Source: Rhodocyclaceae bacterium
GTDB lineage: Bacteria > Pseudomonadota > Gammaproteobacteria > Burkholderiales > Rhodocyclaceae
Reading direction: 5' to 3'
Length of the DNA: 64,000 nt
Assembly: GCA_030682175.1 (NCBI GenBank)
Contig: JAUXOM010000099.1
Span: 1-64,000 of the forward strand
This document shows, one piece after another, positions 45,283-54,217 of the stretch (positions are counted from its first letter, which is position 1; every line of letters begins with the position of its first letter). Position numbers and translations under genes: made by a program. A model generated the notes under the pieces. It had not been told where the DNA came from. It made no database searches and worked only from the letters and a program-made list of their open reading frames with translations.

Positions 45283-45303
45283 CCGCCGCGCATTGCGCGG
45301 CGG
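45283..45303. repeat. Perfect GC palindrome, possible terminator stem
   Basis: CCGCCGCGCAtTGCGCGGCGG followed by T-rich stretch ~15 nt later. Confidence 0.55.
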
Positions 45304-45404
45304 CAGTGCTGGTGCTGCTTTTTTCCGCAAAAGTCTTGTTCGACTTAACCCAAGTTTGACCCTGACTTTCATGGCGGCAGACACCACCCCTGATGATGAA
45401 ACCT

Positions 45405-45494
45405 GTCATTCCCGCGCAGGCGGAAATCCATACTGTGGCGGTCAGACTGATGGACTATGGTTTCCCGTCCCCGACAAAAGCATGCGGGAATGAC
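45405..45494. repeat. Second dRS3-like inverted-repeat element (diverged)
   Basis: GTCATTCCCGCGCAGGCGGAAATCCA ... GCATGCGGGAATGAC. Confidence 0.75.
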
Positions 45495-45553
45495 GGTGGT
45501 TGAATTGTGGTTCACGAAACTGTTCCACGTTTCACGTTAAAAACCCCGGTTCG

Positions 45554-45682
45554 CACCACAGAGAGCACAGAGGACACGGAGAAACGGCGCAAGCACACAG
45601 TATTCAGGCGCAGCCAACGGGTGACGTCCACTGCTTCCGTAACGCCTTGTTTTTCTCCGTGACCTCCGTGTCCTCCGTGGTG
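45554..45682. repeat. Intergenic element with ~30-bp terminal inverted repeats
   Basis: CACCACAGAGAGCACAGAGGACACGGAGAA ... TTCTCCGTGACCTCCGTGTCCTCCGTGGTG (about 25/30 arm match). Confidence 0.85.
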
Positions 45683-45867
45683 ATCTGCTTTTTCCAGGAT
45701 GACTTGAGAGTGAATTAATCAGCCGGTTTTTTGCGTTCGGCTGAGCGGCACCTTACCCCCGCTGAGTAGTATTTTTTCTTTGGTTATAGATAATACTTTT
45801 CCTTTCCCGCATGGCGCGGGGAATGAACACCAATTGGCGTCAAGTCAACCCCCCGGAATCGGTAGCT

Positions 45868-45884
45868 TTGTTGCATTGCAACAA
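45868..45884. promoter_or_regulatory. Perfect palindrome in nrdJ upstream region
   Basis: TTGTTGCAtTGCAACAA. Confidence 0.45.
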
Positions 45885-45961
45885 TCACATTGGGGTGGAT
45901 TTTCCCGCGAAAATGCCTCAACAGACTGATTTTTCGCGTCCTTTTTGAGGCGCGAAACCTA

Positions 45962-45973
45962 CTACATGTAGTG
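45962..45973. promoter_or_regulatory. Palindrome resembling an NrdR box upstream of ribonucleotide reductase
   Basis: ACTACATGTAGT, ~150 bp upstream of nrdJ start. Confidence 0.45.
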
Positions 45974-46121
45974 GTATAAATTAAGCCAGCTACTAGATTT
46001 TTTCATAACATGTTGTTTTAACAGTGAGTAAAAATTTTTTACTTCACACTGTCCGGCGGTGTGGCTATCCTTCGATTCTGTCGCGTCTCCAATAAACAAC
46101 TCAACCAGCGGGCCCAATCAC

Positions 46122-49028
46122 ATGACCATGGATCACACCACCGTCGACACCGAGCAAGACTTTCATGATGAATATACGGGGCAACTGGGTCTGCCCCTGC
46201 CACAGGAAATCTCGGGCGAAGTGCTGCTCGAAAAGTACGCCAAGGGCAATGAACGCGATGTGCACGATGTGCGTGCGCGCGTCGCGCGTGCCCTGGCCGC
46301 CGTCGAGACCGAGGACAAGCAGGCCTGGTGGGAACCCCATTTCCTCGATGCCCAGGAAAGCGGCTTCGTTCCGGCCGGCCGCATCAACTCGGCCGCCGGC
46401 ACCGACCTGTGCGCCACCCTGATCAACTGTTTCGTGCAACCCGTGGGCGATTCGATCTCCGAGATCGTCGATGATCGCCCCGGCATCTATACCGCCCTCT
46501 CGCAATCCGCCGAAACCATGCGCCGCGGCGGCGGTGTCGGCTACGACTTTTCCAGCATCCGACCCAGCGGCGCGCATGTCAAAGGCACGCAGTCGCGCGC
46601 CTCCGGCCCGGTCTCCTACATGCGCGTCTTCGACCGCTCCTGCGAAACGGTCGAGTCGGCCGGCAGCCGCCGCGGGGCGCAGATGGGCGTGTTGCGTTGC
46701 GACCATCCGGATATCGAGCGTTTCATCCACGCCAAGGACCAGGGCGACCTGTCGAACTTCAACATCTCGATCGGTGTCACCGACGCCTTCATGGCGGCGG
46801 TTGAAACCGGCGGCGACATTGAACTGGTGCATCGTGCCGAGCCCTGCGCCGACATCAAGAACAAGGGTGCCTACCAGCGCGATGACGGGCTCTGGGTTTA
46901 TCGCAAGATCCCCGCCAGCGAGTTGTGGAACCAGGTCATGCGCTCGACCTACGACCACGCCGAGCCGGGCATCCTGTTCATCGACCGCATGAACAAGGAC
47001 AACAACCTCAACTACTGCGAAACCATCGAGGCCACCAACCCCTGCGCCGAACAGCCTTTGCCCCCCTACGGCTGCTGCTGCCTCGGCTCGATCAACCTGA
47101 CCAAGTTCGTCAATCACGCTTTCGAGGAAACCGCCGACTTCGATTACGCCGCCTTCGGCCGGGTCATCGACATCTCGGTGCGCATGCTCGACAACGTGCT
47201 CGACGCCACCCATTGGCCCTTGCCCCAGCAGCAGGCCGAGGCCGCGGCGAAGCGCCGCATCGGCCTGGGCTTCACCGGCCTCGGCGACGCACTGATCATG
47301 CTCTGCCAGCGTTATGACACAGAAGAAACGCGCGGCACCGCTGCCAAGATCTCCGAGTACATGCGCGATCGCGCCTACCTCGCCTCGGTGGAACTCGCCA
47401 AGGAACGCGGCGCCTTCCCGCTGTTCAACGCCGATCTCTACCTCTCTGGCGGCAACTTCGCCTCGCGCCTGCCGCAGAGCATCAAGGACCAGATCCGCAA
47501 GCACGGCATCCGCAACTCGCACCTGCTGTCGATCGCGCCCACCGGCACGATCTCGCTGGCCTTCGCCGACAACGCCTCGAACGGCATCGAGCCGCCCTTC
47601 TCCTGGACCTACACGCGCAAGAAGCGCATGGCCGACGGCACCTTCAAGGAATACGCCGTGGAAGACTATGCCTGGCGGCTGTACAAGCACCAGGGCGGCG
47701 ATGTCAGCAAGCTGCCGGACTATTTCGTCACTGCCCTGGAAATCTCCGCCCAGGCGCACAAGGACATGGTGGCGGCCGTTGCCCCCTTCATCGACACCGC
47801 CATTTCCAAGACGGTGAATGTGCCCGAGGATTACCCCTACGCGGAATTCGAGGACCTCTACATGTCGGCATGGAAAGCCGGGCTGAAGGGCCTGGCCACC
47901 TACCGGCCGAACAAGGTGCTGGGCAGCGTGCTGTCGACCACCCCGGCCACCCCGGCTGGCCAGACCCAGCCGCAGAAACAACCTCAGGACGTCACCATCG
48001 ACTGCGCCAACCGCCGGCTGTCGATCGGTTCCTTGCCGGCGCCGGTGCTGTCGTCCCTGCGCTGGCCCGGCCGGCCGCGCCTGACCGACGGCAACGCGGC
48101 CTGGACCTACATGATCGAAACGCCGCATGGCGAGTTCGCCCTGTTCGTCGGGCAGATCGAGAACGACAAGCGCCAGTCCGTCCCCTTCGAAGTCTGGGTG
48201 AATGGCACCGAGCAGCCGCGCGGTCTCGGCGCCGTCGCCAAGACCCTGTCGATGGACATGCGCGCCAACGATCCGGCCTGGCTGAAACTGAAACTCGACG
48301 TGCTGGCGGCCACCGTCGGCGAAGAAGCCTTCGAGATGCCGATGCCGCCGCATGGCGAACACAAGCTGATGCCGGGCGCCATCGCGGCGCTGGCACAGGT
48401 GATTCGCTATCGCTGCGAGCAACTCGGCGCGCTCGACTCCGACAACTCCACGCCGGTGCTCGATTGCATGTTCAGCCGCGACGAACCGAAGACCGGCACC
48501 GACGGCACGCTGTCGTGGACGGTGGATATCGTCAACCCCGCTTCGCGCGAGGACTTCGTGCTCGGCCTGAAGGAAATCACCCTGCCCGACGGCGTCACTC
48601 GCCCCTACTCGTGCTGGCTCTCCGGCAACTACCCGCGGGCGCTCGACGGGCTGACCAAACTGCTGTCGCTCGACATGCGCGTAATGGATCCGGCCTGGAT
48701 CGGCATGAAGCTGCGCAAGCTGCTCAACTATTCCGAGCCGCTCGGCGATTTCATGGCCTTTGTGCCGGGTACGCGCCGCCAGCAGAACTGGCCATCGACG
48801 GTCGCCTACATCGCGCGACTCATCATGCACCGCTACGCGATGCTTGGCCTGCTTGACGAGAATGGCTATCCGACGCGCGAAATGGGCATCCTCGAGACCC
48901 CGCGCGAAAAGGGCCAGGTCAAGATCACCCAGGGTTCGCTCTGCACCGAATGCGGCAACATGACGGTCATCAAGAAGGACGGCTGCGATTTTTGCACCGC
49001 CTGCGGGGCGGTCGGCAGTTGCGGCTAG
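46122..49028 (+). CDS. nrdJ: Adenosylcobalamin-dependent (class II) ribonucleoside-diphosphate reductase
   Basis: [46 protein letters not shown]-terminal zinc-ribbon [22 protein letters not shown]. Confidence 0.94.
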   Translation: MTMDHTTVDTEQDFHDEYTGQLGLPLPQEISGEVLLEKYAKGNERDVHDVRARVARALAAVETEDKQAWWEPHFLDAQESGFVPAGRINSAAGTDLCATLINCFVQPVGDSISEIVDDRPGIYTALSQSAETMRRGGGVGYDFSSIRPSGAHVKGTQSRASGPVSYMRVFDRSCETVESAGSRRGAQMGVLRCDHPDIERFIHAKDQGDLSNFNISIGVTDAFMAAVETGGDIELVHRAEPCADIKNKGAYQRDDGLWVYRKIPASELWNQVMRSTYDHAEPGILFIDRMNKDNNLNYCETIEATNPCAEQPLPPYGCCCLGSINLTKFVNHAFEETADFDYAAFGRVIDISVRMLDNVLDATHWPLPQQQAEAAAKRRIGLGFTGLGDALIMLCQRYDTEETRGTAAKISEYMRDRAYLASVELAKERGAFPLFNADLYLSGGNFASRLPQSIKDQIRKHGIRNSHLLSIAPTGTISLAFADNASNGIEPPFSWTYTRKKRMADGTFKEYAVEDYAWRLYKHQGGDVSKLPDYFVTALEISAQAHKDMVAAVAPFIDTAISKTVNVPEDYPYAEFEDLYMSAWKAGLKGLATYRPNKVLGSVLSTTPATPAGQTQPQKQPQDVTIDCANRRLSIGSLPAPVLSSLRWPGRPRLTDGNAAWTYMIETPHGEFALFVGQIENDKRQSVPFEVWVNGTEQPRGLGAVAKTLSMDMRANDPAWLKLKLDVLAATVGEEAFEMPMPPHGEHKLMPGAIAALAQVIRYRCEQLGALDSDNSTPVLDCMFSRDEPKTGTDGTLSWTVDIVNPASREDFVLGLKEITLPDGVTRPYSCWLSGNYPRALDGLTKLLSLDMRVMDPAWIGMKLRKLLNYSEPLGDFMAFVPGTRRQQNWPSTVAYIARLIMHRYAMLGLLDENGYPTREMGILETPREKGQVKITQGSLCTECGNMTVIKKDGCDFCTACGAVGSCG

Positions 49029-49396
49029 GCCAGGCAGTCCCGGCAGGCGCCTCCATTTTTCCGGATTCTGTCTGCCAGGCCTGTGGCGCCTGTTGCGCCA
49101 CCTATCGCATCACCCTGCCTCGTGTCGAACTCGACAATGCACCTGAAGGCTGGGTGCCGGCGGCCCTGACCGAACCCTACACAGCCACTACCGCCTGCAT
49201 GCGCGAATGCACCGATATTCCCGGACGCTGCATCGCCCTCCAGGGAACAATTGGTGTGGCAGTCAGTTGTGCCATCTACCCGCAACGCCCCAGTGCCTGC
49301 AGCGAATTCGCCCCCCTTTCCGCCCTTGGCTGCGGTGATGAAGCCTGCGACGAAGCCCGCCGACGCCACGGCCTACCTTCACTGGGCGGGCTATAA
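49019..49396 (+). CDS. YkgJ family cysteine-cluster protein (probable TTG start overlapping nrdJ)
   Basis: [49 protein letters not shown]...[14 protein letters not shown]. Confidence 0.8.
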   Translation: MRLGQAVPAGASIFPDSVCQACGACCATYRITLPRVELDNAPEGWVPAALTEPYTATTACMRECTDIPGRCIALQGTIGVAVSCAIYPQRPSACSEFAPLSALGCGDEACDEARRRHGLPSLGGL

Positions 49397-49397
49397 T
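49392..49397 (+). promoter_or_regulatory. Consensus -10 box (TATAAT) ahead of tRNA-Ser locus
   Basis: GGGCGGGCTATAATCGC ~31 nt upstream of the degenerate tRNA copy. Confidence 0.55.
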
Positions 49398-49427
49398 CGC
49401 ACCGCATTGCGCATTCGTGAGCATTGC

Positions 49428-49535
49428 GGAGGTGTGGCAGAGCGGTTGAATGCACCGGTCTTGGCGCCAGTTCCGCGCAAGCGGGGCGCGCCAGCGCAGG
49501 GTGACCTTCTGGTCAGCCGGAGCTAAAACCGGCAA
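49428..49535 (+). pseudogene. Truncated tRNA-Ser(UGA) copy with 61-nt insertion in the anticodon loop, 3' half missing
   Basis: GGAGGTGTGGCAGAGCGGTTGAATGCACCGGTCTTG + 61 nt + AAAACCGGCAA; flanks concatenate exactly to the intact tRNA sequence. Confidence 0.85.
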
Positions 49536-49558
49536 TTGAGTTACGGAGTAAGGTCTGT

Positions 49559-49648
49559 GGAGGTGTGGCAGAGCGGTTGAATGCACCGGTCTTGAAAACC
49601 GGCAACGTCGCAAGGCGTTCGTGAGTTCGAATCTCACCACCTCCGCCA
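49559..49648 (+). tRNA. tRNA-Ser (anticodon UGA), CCA encoded
   Basis: GGAGGTGTGGCAGAGCGGTTGAATGCACCGGTCTTGAAAACCGGCAACGTCGCAAGGCGTTCGTGAGTTCGAATCTCACCACCTCCGCCA. Confidence 0.97.
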
Positions 49649-49657
49649 GGAGCAATC

Positions 49658-49731
49658 ATGGCCCCCCACGCTCGCAACATCGACTCACTGCCCCCCAGAG
49701 GGGCGCATGCCAATTTGGGGCGGCCCTACGG
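49658..49731 (+). repeat. GC-rich leader repeat, family C
   Basis: ATGGCCCCCCACGCTCGCAAC...CTGCCCCCCAGAGGGGCG...TTGGGGCGGCCC; similar to 5972-6049 and reverse complement of 54931-54993. Confidence 0.75.
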
Positions 49732-49741
49732 AGACACGATC

Positions 49742-50053
49742 ATGAGCCATAAACATCTGCATCTGTTGCGCAGTCTGTTTCAGGAACCCGTCAGCGCCAA
49801 TATCCACTGGCGGGAAATCGAGTCGCTGTTGAATCATCTCGGCGCGACGGTCGAACCGGTGCATGGCGCGCGGTTTCGTGTGCTGCTGAACCACCACGAA
49901 TACTTCCTGCACCATCCGCATCAGGGCAGCGTCTTCAACCGCCAGGACATCAAGCACCTGCGGGAATTCCTCACCCATGCCGGCGTCAGCGTATCGTCCT
50001 ATGAGGCGGAAAGAGCCCGCCCTCCCCCAGCCCCTCCCTCGCGGGAGGGGTGA
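49742..50053 (+). CDS. HicA-like/YcfA-like small protein with repeat-derived C-terminal tail
   Basis: LFQEPVSANIHWREIESLLNHLGATVEPVHGARFRVLLNHHEYFLHHPH; tail ERARPPPAPPSREG encoded by family B repeat. Confidence 0.75.
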   Translation: MSHKHLHLLRSLFQEPVSANIHWREIESLLNHLGATVEPVHGARFRVLLNHHEYFLHHPHQGSVFNRQDIKHLREFLTHAGVSVSSYEAERARPPPAPPSREG

Positions 50054-50167
50054 CTGTTGACTCGCTACGCTCGTTTATCACGGGGAGCCCCGTTCGTGAT
50101 TTGGCGCGGATTGCGGCTTTCGCCGCGTGCCGTCTCGCCTTGGGGCGGCCCGGCGGCGAGGCTACTG
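50013..50167 (+). repeat. Family B repeat copy 2 (~155 bp)
   Basis: Colinear with 28687-28841 with scattered substitutions. Confidence 0.9.
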
Positions 50168-50320
50168 GGGCGTGGGTCGGTGGTGCCGGTTTTCTCCCTC
50201 TCCCCTTGCGGGAGAGGGTGGGGAGAGGGGGAGCCACCCAAGAGCCCTATCTCGCAAAGCGAGAGAGGGCGACCCGGCGGCGAGACTACTGCGGGTGCCT
50301 TAATCTGACACTGAAACCCG

Positions 50321-51031
50321 CTACCGGGCCGTGGTTGTTGAGGTGGACAACGGCGCACGCAAGCGGGCGAAGTCGCGGGGTGCGACATACTGCAGCACTT
50401 CCTTGCCCTTGGCGTCGAGTTGCAGGTCGAGCCCCTTGTCCGGGTAAAGAAAATGTTCCTTGTACTCGCTGCTGCGAATGCGTTCGCCCGGTACGCCAAA
50501 GCGCTGCAGCACCACCTGTTCGTCAAGGTTCGCCGCCGGAATGAAAGCAATCGCGATGATGGGTGCCCGGTCCGCCAGTAGCAAGTCGTCGGCGCCGGGT
50601 TCGACCCGCCGCGCGGCACTCTGCATATAGTCGACCTTGCGCGCCCGGGCGAGTATCTGTTCGCGCTGTGCGAGCGAAGTTTCCAGTGTCATGACCATTT
50701 TGCCTTTCACCGCGCCGGCGTCGATGCTCTCGTAATAGGCCTCGAGCGAACCGGTCTCACCCGGTGCCACGATCAGGGCAACCTGCACGTCCCCGCCCAG
50801 TTGTTGGCGGGCATCTTGCAGCGTACTGCGGCCAAGCGTCAGGCCGAACACGCGCGACCCGCCATCGGGGAGGAGTTCGATTTGCCAGGGCAGCGTTACA
50901 GGGTTTGCGTCCGGGCGCTGGCCCGGGCCGGAGGGCATGAGCATGGGCAGGGCCAGCAACGCCAGCAGCAAGGCAATAAAAAGTGCGATTGATTTCAAGC
51001 CGTCTCCAGACAAACTCGGTGCAAGCTGCAT
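50321..51031 (-). CDS. Hypothetical membrane-anchored protein
   Basis: N-terminal TM IALFIALLLALLALPMLM; coding-like ORF divergent from DUF58 gene. Confidence 0.75.
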   Translation of the reverse strand: MQLAPSLSGDGLKSIALFIALLLALLALPMLMPSGPGQRPDANPVTLPWQIELLPDGGSRVFGLTLGRSTLQDARQQLGGDVQVALIVAPGETGSLEAYYESIDAGAVKGKMVMTLETSLAQREQILARARKVDYMQSAARRVEPGADDLLLADRAPIIAIAFIPAANLDEQVVLQRFGVPGERIRSSEYKEHFLYPDKGLDLQLDAKGKEVLQYVAPRDFARLRAPLSTSTTTAR

Positions 51032-51042
51032 ATCATAGAGCC

Positions 51043-52017
51043 ATGCTGTCTGCCCTGCGTCGTAATCTATCCAATCGTTTCGCCACCTGGGCGCTGCGGG
51101 TGCGGCCGCCCGAGGCGGTGCCCGTCATCCTCTCACAGCGGCGCGTCTATGTTTTGCCGAGCCGCGCCGGCCTGTTGTATGGCGTGTCGCTGGTCATCAT
51201 GCTGATCGGTGCGATCAATTACACCCTGAGCCTCGGCTACGGCCTCGTTTTCCTGCTCGCGGGTCTGGGGGTCGCCACGATCCTGCATACCTTCCGCAAC
51301 CTCGCCGGCCTGTCGATCACCGTCGGCGCCGCCCTGCCGGTATTCGCCGGCGACACCGCGCGCTTTCCGCTGATCCTGCACAACCCGGATGCGCGGCCAC
51401 GCCATCTGTTGCGGCTGTTTCTGCCCGGGCAGGCGGTCATGGCGGTGACCGTGCCACCCCTCGGCAGCGCGCGGGTGCTGCTGCCGCATCCCGCGACGCA
51501 ACGCGGCTGGCTCGCCATGCCGCGCGTCACCATTGAAACACTCTGGCCACTGGGTTTGATCCGCGCCTGGAGCTATAGCGCCCCCGCCCTCGTCTGCCTG
51601 GTCTATCCGCAACCGGCGCGCGCCGTCCCGCCAGCGCCGACTTTCAGCGGCATCGAGGGCGGACTGCTGCCCGGCGACAGCGGCGATGAGGACTTTGCCG
51701 GCCTCAAGCGTCATCAGCCCAGCGACCCGCCCCACCACGTCGCCTGGAAAGCCGTGGCGCGCCAGGGACCGCAGGCGCCCTTGCAAACCAAGCAGTTCGC
51801 CGGCACCGCGGCGCAGGCGCTCTGGCTCGACTGGGACATGCTGCCGCCGCGCATGGATGTCGAAACCCGCCTGTCGGTACTGACGCGCTGGGTGCTCGAC
51901 ACCGAAGCCGCCGGCCTGTCCTGGGGCCTGCGTCTGCCAGGAAAGGAAATTCCCCGGGCGCACGGCCCGGATCACACCCATAACTGTCTCAGGGCTCTCG
52001 CTTTGCACGGCAAATAA
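51043..52017 (+). CDS. DUF58 domain-containing membrane protein
   Basis: TM helices; GDEDFAGLKRHQPSDPPHHVAWKAVARQG motif; adjacent to TgpA-like gene. Confidence 0.88.
   Translation: MLSALRRNLSNRFATWALRVRPPEAVPVILSQRRVYVLPSRAGLLYGVSLVIMLIGAINYTLSLGYGLVFLLAGLGVATILHTFRNLAGLSITVGAALPVFAGDTARFPLILHNPDARPRHLLRLFLPGQAVMAVTVPPLGSARVLLPHPATQRGWLAMPRVTIETLWPLGLIRAWSYSAPALVCLVYPQPARAVPPAPTFSGIEGGLLPGDSGDEDFAGLKRHQPSDPPHHVAWKAVARQGPQAPLQTKQFAGTAAQALWLDWDMLPPRMDVETRLSVLTRWVLDTEAAGLSWGLRLPGKEIPRAHGPDHTHNCLRALALHGK
51621..51644 (-). repeat. Family A element inside DUF58 gene (antisense to gene)
   Basis: CGCCGTCCCGCCAGCGCCGACTTT, exact consensus; encodes AVPPAPTF. Confidence 0.9.
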
Positions 52018-53966
52018 TGGCTAAACCACCCATCCACCCGCTCACACCCGCGCAGACCTGGTGGCTGCTGGCGACGGGACTGGCGGCTTATGCGCCGTTG
52101 GTGCCGCAGGTGCCGCTGTGGCTTGCCGCCGTGGCCGGTGCGGCGTTCGCCTGGCGCGCCGCGCTGGCCTGGTGGCGCCAGCCGCTGCCGACGCGCTGGG
52201 TGTTGATTTTTGTCAGCCTTGCCGGCACGGCGGGGGTGCTGTTCGAATACCGCACGCTGTTCGGCCAGCGCGCCGGGGTGGCGCTGCTGCTGATCTTTCT
52301 CGCGCTGAAGCAACTCGAAGCACGCGCGCCACGCGACGGGCTGGCCGTCGTGCTGCTCGCCTACTTCCTGACCCTTACGCAGTTTTTCGAGAACCAGTCG
52401 ATTCCGGTGGCGCTGACCATGATTGGCACTCTGCTCATCGCCACCGCTGCGTTGGGCAGCCTGACCGATGCCCAGGCGCGCGCGGCCAGCCTGCTCCGCC
52501 TTGCCGGGCTGATGCTGATGCAGGCCCTGCCCTTCATGCTGGTCCTGTTCGTCCTGTTCCCGCGCATCTCCGGACCCTTGTGGGGCTTGCCCAGCGATGC
52601 CCACAGCGGCCTGACGGGGCTATCGGACAATATGTCGCCCGGCGCGATCAACAACCTGATCCAGTCCGACGCCATTGCCTTCCGTGCCAAATTCGACGGC
52701 CCGGTGCCACCCAGGCAGGAACTTTACTGGCGCGGCCCGGTTCTGGCGCGCCTGGAGGGGCGCACCTGGCAACCAGGCATTCAGTCGGTCGGCCGGGGTC
52801 TGTTTTATCAGGCAAGCGACACGAGCCCGGACTACGCTTATGCCGTCACGCTGGAACCGCACAACAGACTCTGGCTGTTCGCCCTTGAATTTCCCACCCG
52901 CCTGCCGGCCGACGTGATCGGCACATCAGACTTCCAGCTGCGCGCGAAACGACCGGTCCGCGAGCGCATCCGCTACGAACTGCACTCGCAACCGACCGTG
53001 CTCCAGCCGCCCGAACACCGCCAGGTCCTTGCCGAGGCGCTGGCCCTGCCGGCCACCGACAACCCGCGCACGCTGGCCCTCGGCGCCAGCTGGCGCAGCG
53101 CGGGCGGCAGCGACCGACAGCGACTGCAACGCGCCATCGAATTCATGCGGGCGCAACGCTTCATCTACACCCTGCAGCCGCCCTTGATGAGCCTGCATGT
53201 CGCCGACGAATTCCTGTTCGACCACAAGCGCGGTTTTTGCGAGCATTTCGCCGCGTCTTTCGTCGTGCTGATGCGCGCCGCGGGTGTGCCGGCACGCGTC
53301 GTCACCGGTTACCAGGGCGGTGAACGCAATCCCGTCGATGACACCTGGGTGATCCGCCAGTCCGACGCCCACGCCTGGGCCGAGGTCTGGCTTGAGCAGC
53401 AGGGCTGGCTGCGTGTCGATCCCACCGCCGTCAGCGCGCCGGCGCGCATCGAGCAGAATCTCGCCGCTGCCGTGCCGGCTGGCGAGACGCTGCCCTGGCT
53501 GGCGGGCAGCGGCCTCGACTGGCTGCGCGCAGCGCGCTTTCGCTGGTGGGCGATCGGCAATGCCTGGAACCAGTGGGTGCTCGGCTACAACACTGAACGG
53601 CAACGCGACTTTCTCAGAAAGCTGGGCATGACGGTGCCGGACTGGCGCAGCATGACGGCAACGCTCGCCGTGCTTTGCGGTCTCATGCTGCTGGCACTGG
53701 CCGGCTGGATGCTCCACCGCCGGCCGCGCCTCGACCCGGCGCAACGGCAATGGCGCAAGCTGTCGAGCCGGCTGGCACGCCGCGGACTCGCCCGGCACGG
53801 CTGGGAAGGTCCGCAGGATTATGCCCGGCGGGTTGCTGCTGCATTACCTGAAGCCGCAACAGACATGCAAGCGATTACTGCACTGTATGCCACGTTGCGT
53901 TACGATGTCCCCTCCCCCCTGACCTTAAATGAATTGCGCCGCCGCGTGGCGGCCTTCAAGCCATGA
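52017..53966 (+). CDS. DUF3488/transglutaminase-like membrane protein (TgpA family)
   Basis: Multiple TM; GFCEHFAASFVVLMRAAGVPARVVTGYQGGERN; DAHAWAEVWL. Confidence 0.92.
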   Translation: MAKPPIHPLTPAQTWWLLATGLAAYAPLVPQVPLWLAAVAGAAFAWRAALAWWRQPLPTRWVLIFVSLAGTAGVLFEYRTLFGQRAGVALLLIFLALKQLEARAPRDGLAVVLLAYFLTLTQFFENQSIPVALTMIGTLLIATAALGSLTDAQARAASLLRLAGLMLMQALPFMLVLFVLFPRISGPLWGLPSDAHSGLTGLSDNMSPGAINNLIQSDAIAFRAKFDGPVPPRQELYWRGPVLARLEGRTWQPGIQSVGRGLFYQASDTSPDYAYAVTLEPHNRLWLFALEFPTRLPADVIGTSDFQLRAKRPVRERIRYELHSQPTVLQPPEHRQVLAEALALPATDNPRTLALGASWRSAGGSDRQRLQRAIEFMRAQRFIYTLQPPLMSLHVADEFLFDHKRGFCEHFAASFVVLMRAAGVPARVVTGYQGGERNPVDDTWVIRQSDAHAWAEVWLEQQGWLRVDPTAVSAPARIEQNLAAAVPAGETLPWLAGSGLDWLRAARFRWWAIGNAWNQWVLGYNTERQRDFLRKLGMTVPDWRSMTATLAVLCGLMLLALAGWMLHRRPRLDPAQRQWRKLSSRLARRGLARHGWEGPQDYARRVAAALPEAATDMQAITALYATLRYDVPSPLTLNELRRRVAAFKP

Positions 53967-53969
53967 ATA

Positions 53970-54110
53970 CGCCCGCCCCCCTTTGCCCCCCTCGCGGGGG
54001 ATTCTTGTTTGCTCACTGCGTTCGTCTATTACGGGGTGCTCCCGTTGTTGCGGTGGTACGGCTTGCGGCTTCGCCGCGTGCCGTGTTTGCTTGGCAGCCC
54101 TCTCCCTCAA
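53970..54110 (+). repeat. Diverged family B repeat between tgpA-like and mltB
   Basis: GCCCGCCCCCCTTTGCCCCCCTCGCGGGGGATTCTTGTTTGCTCACTGCGTTCGTCTATTACGGGG...GCGGCTTCGCCGCGTGCCGT. Confidence 0.7.
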
Positions 54111-54217
54111 TCCCTCTCCCGCAAGCGGGAGAGGGAAGCTATCTGCCTCCTCTCTCCCTCTGGGAGAGAGGTCGGGAGAGAGGGATTGGCCCGGCGCAAA
54201 CACTGTTGTATTTCACA

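Noticed and set aside
45720-46121. Cobalamin riboswitch upstream of nrdJ
   Set aside because: I could not find a convincing B12-box-like core; a covariance-model scan would be needed.
46101-48830. 909-aa ORF opposite nrdJ
   Set aside because: Codon-bias artefact antisense to clearly recognised NrdJ.
53963-54217. N-terminal extension of the mltB ORF (PLCPPRGG...PSIPLPQAGEG...)
   Set aside because: Translated repeat DNA; the signal peptide begins at 54218.
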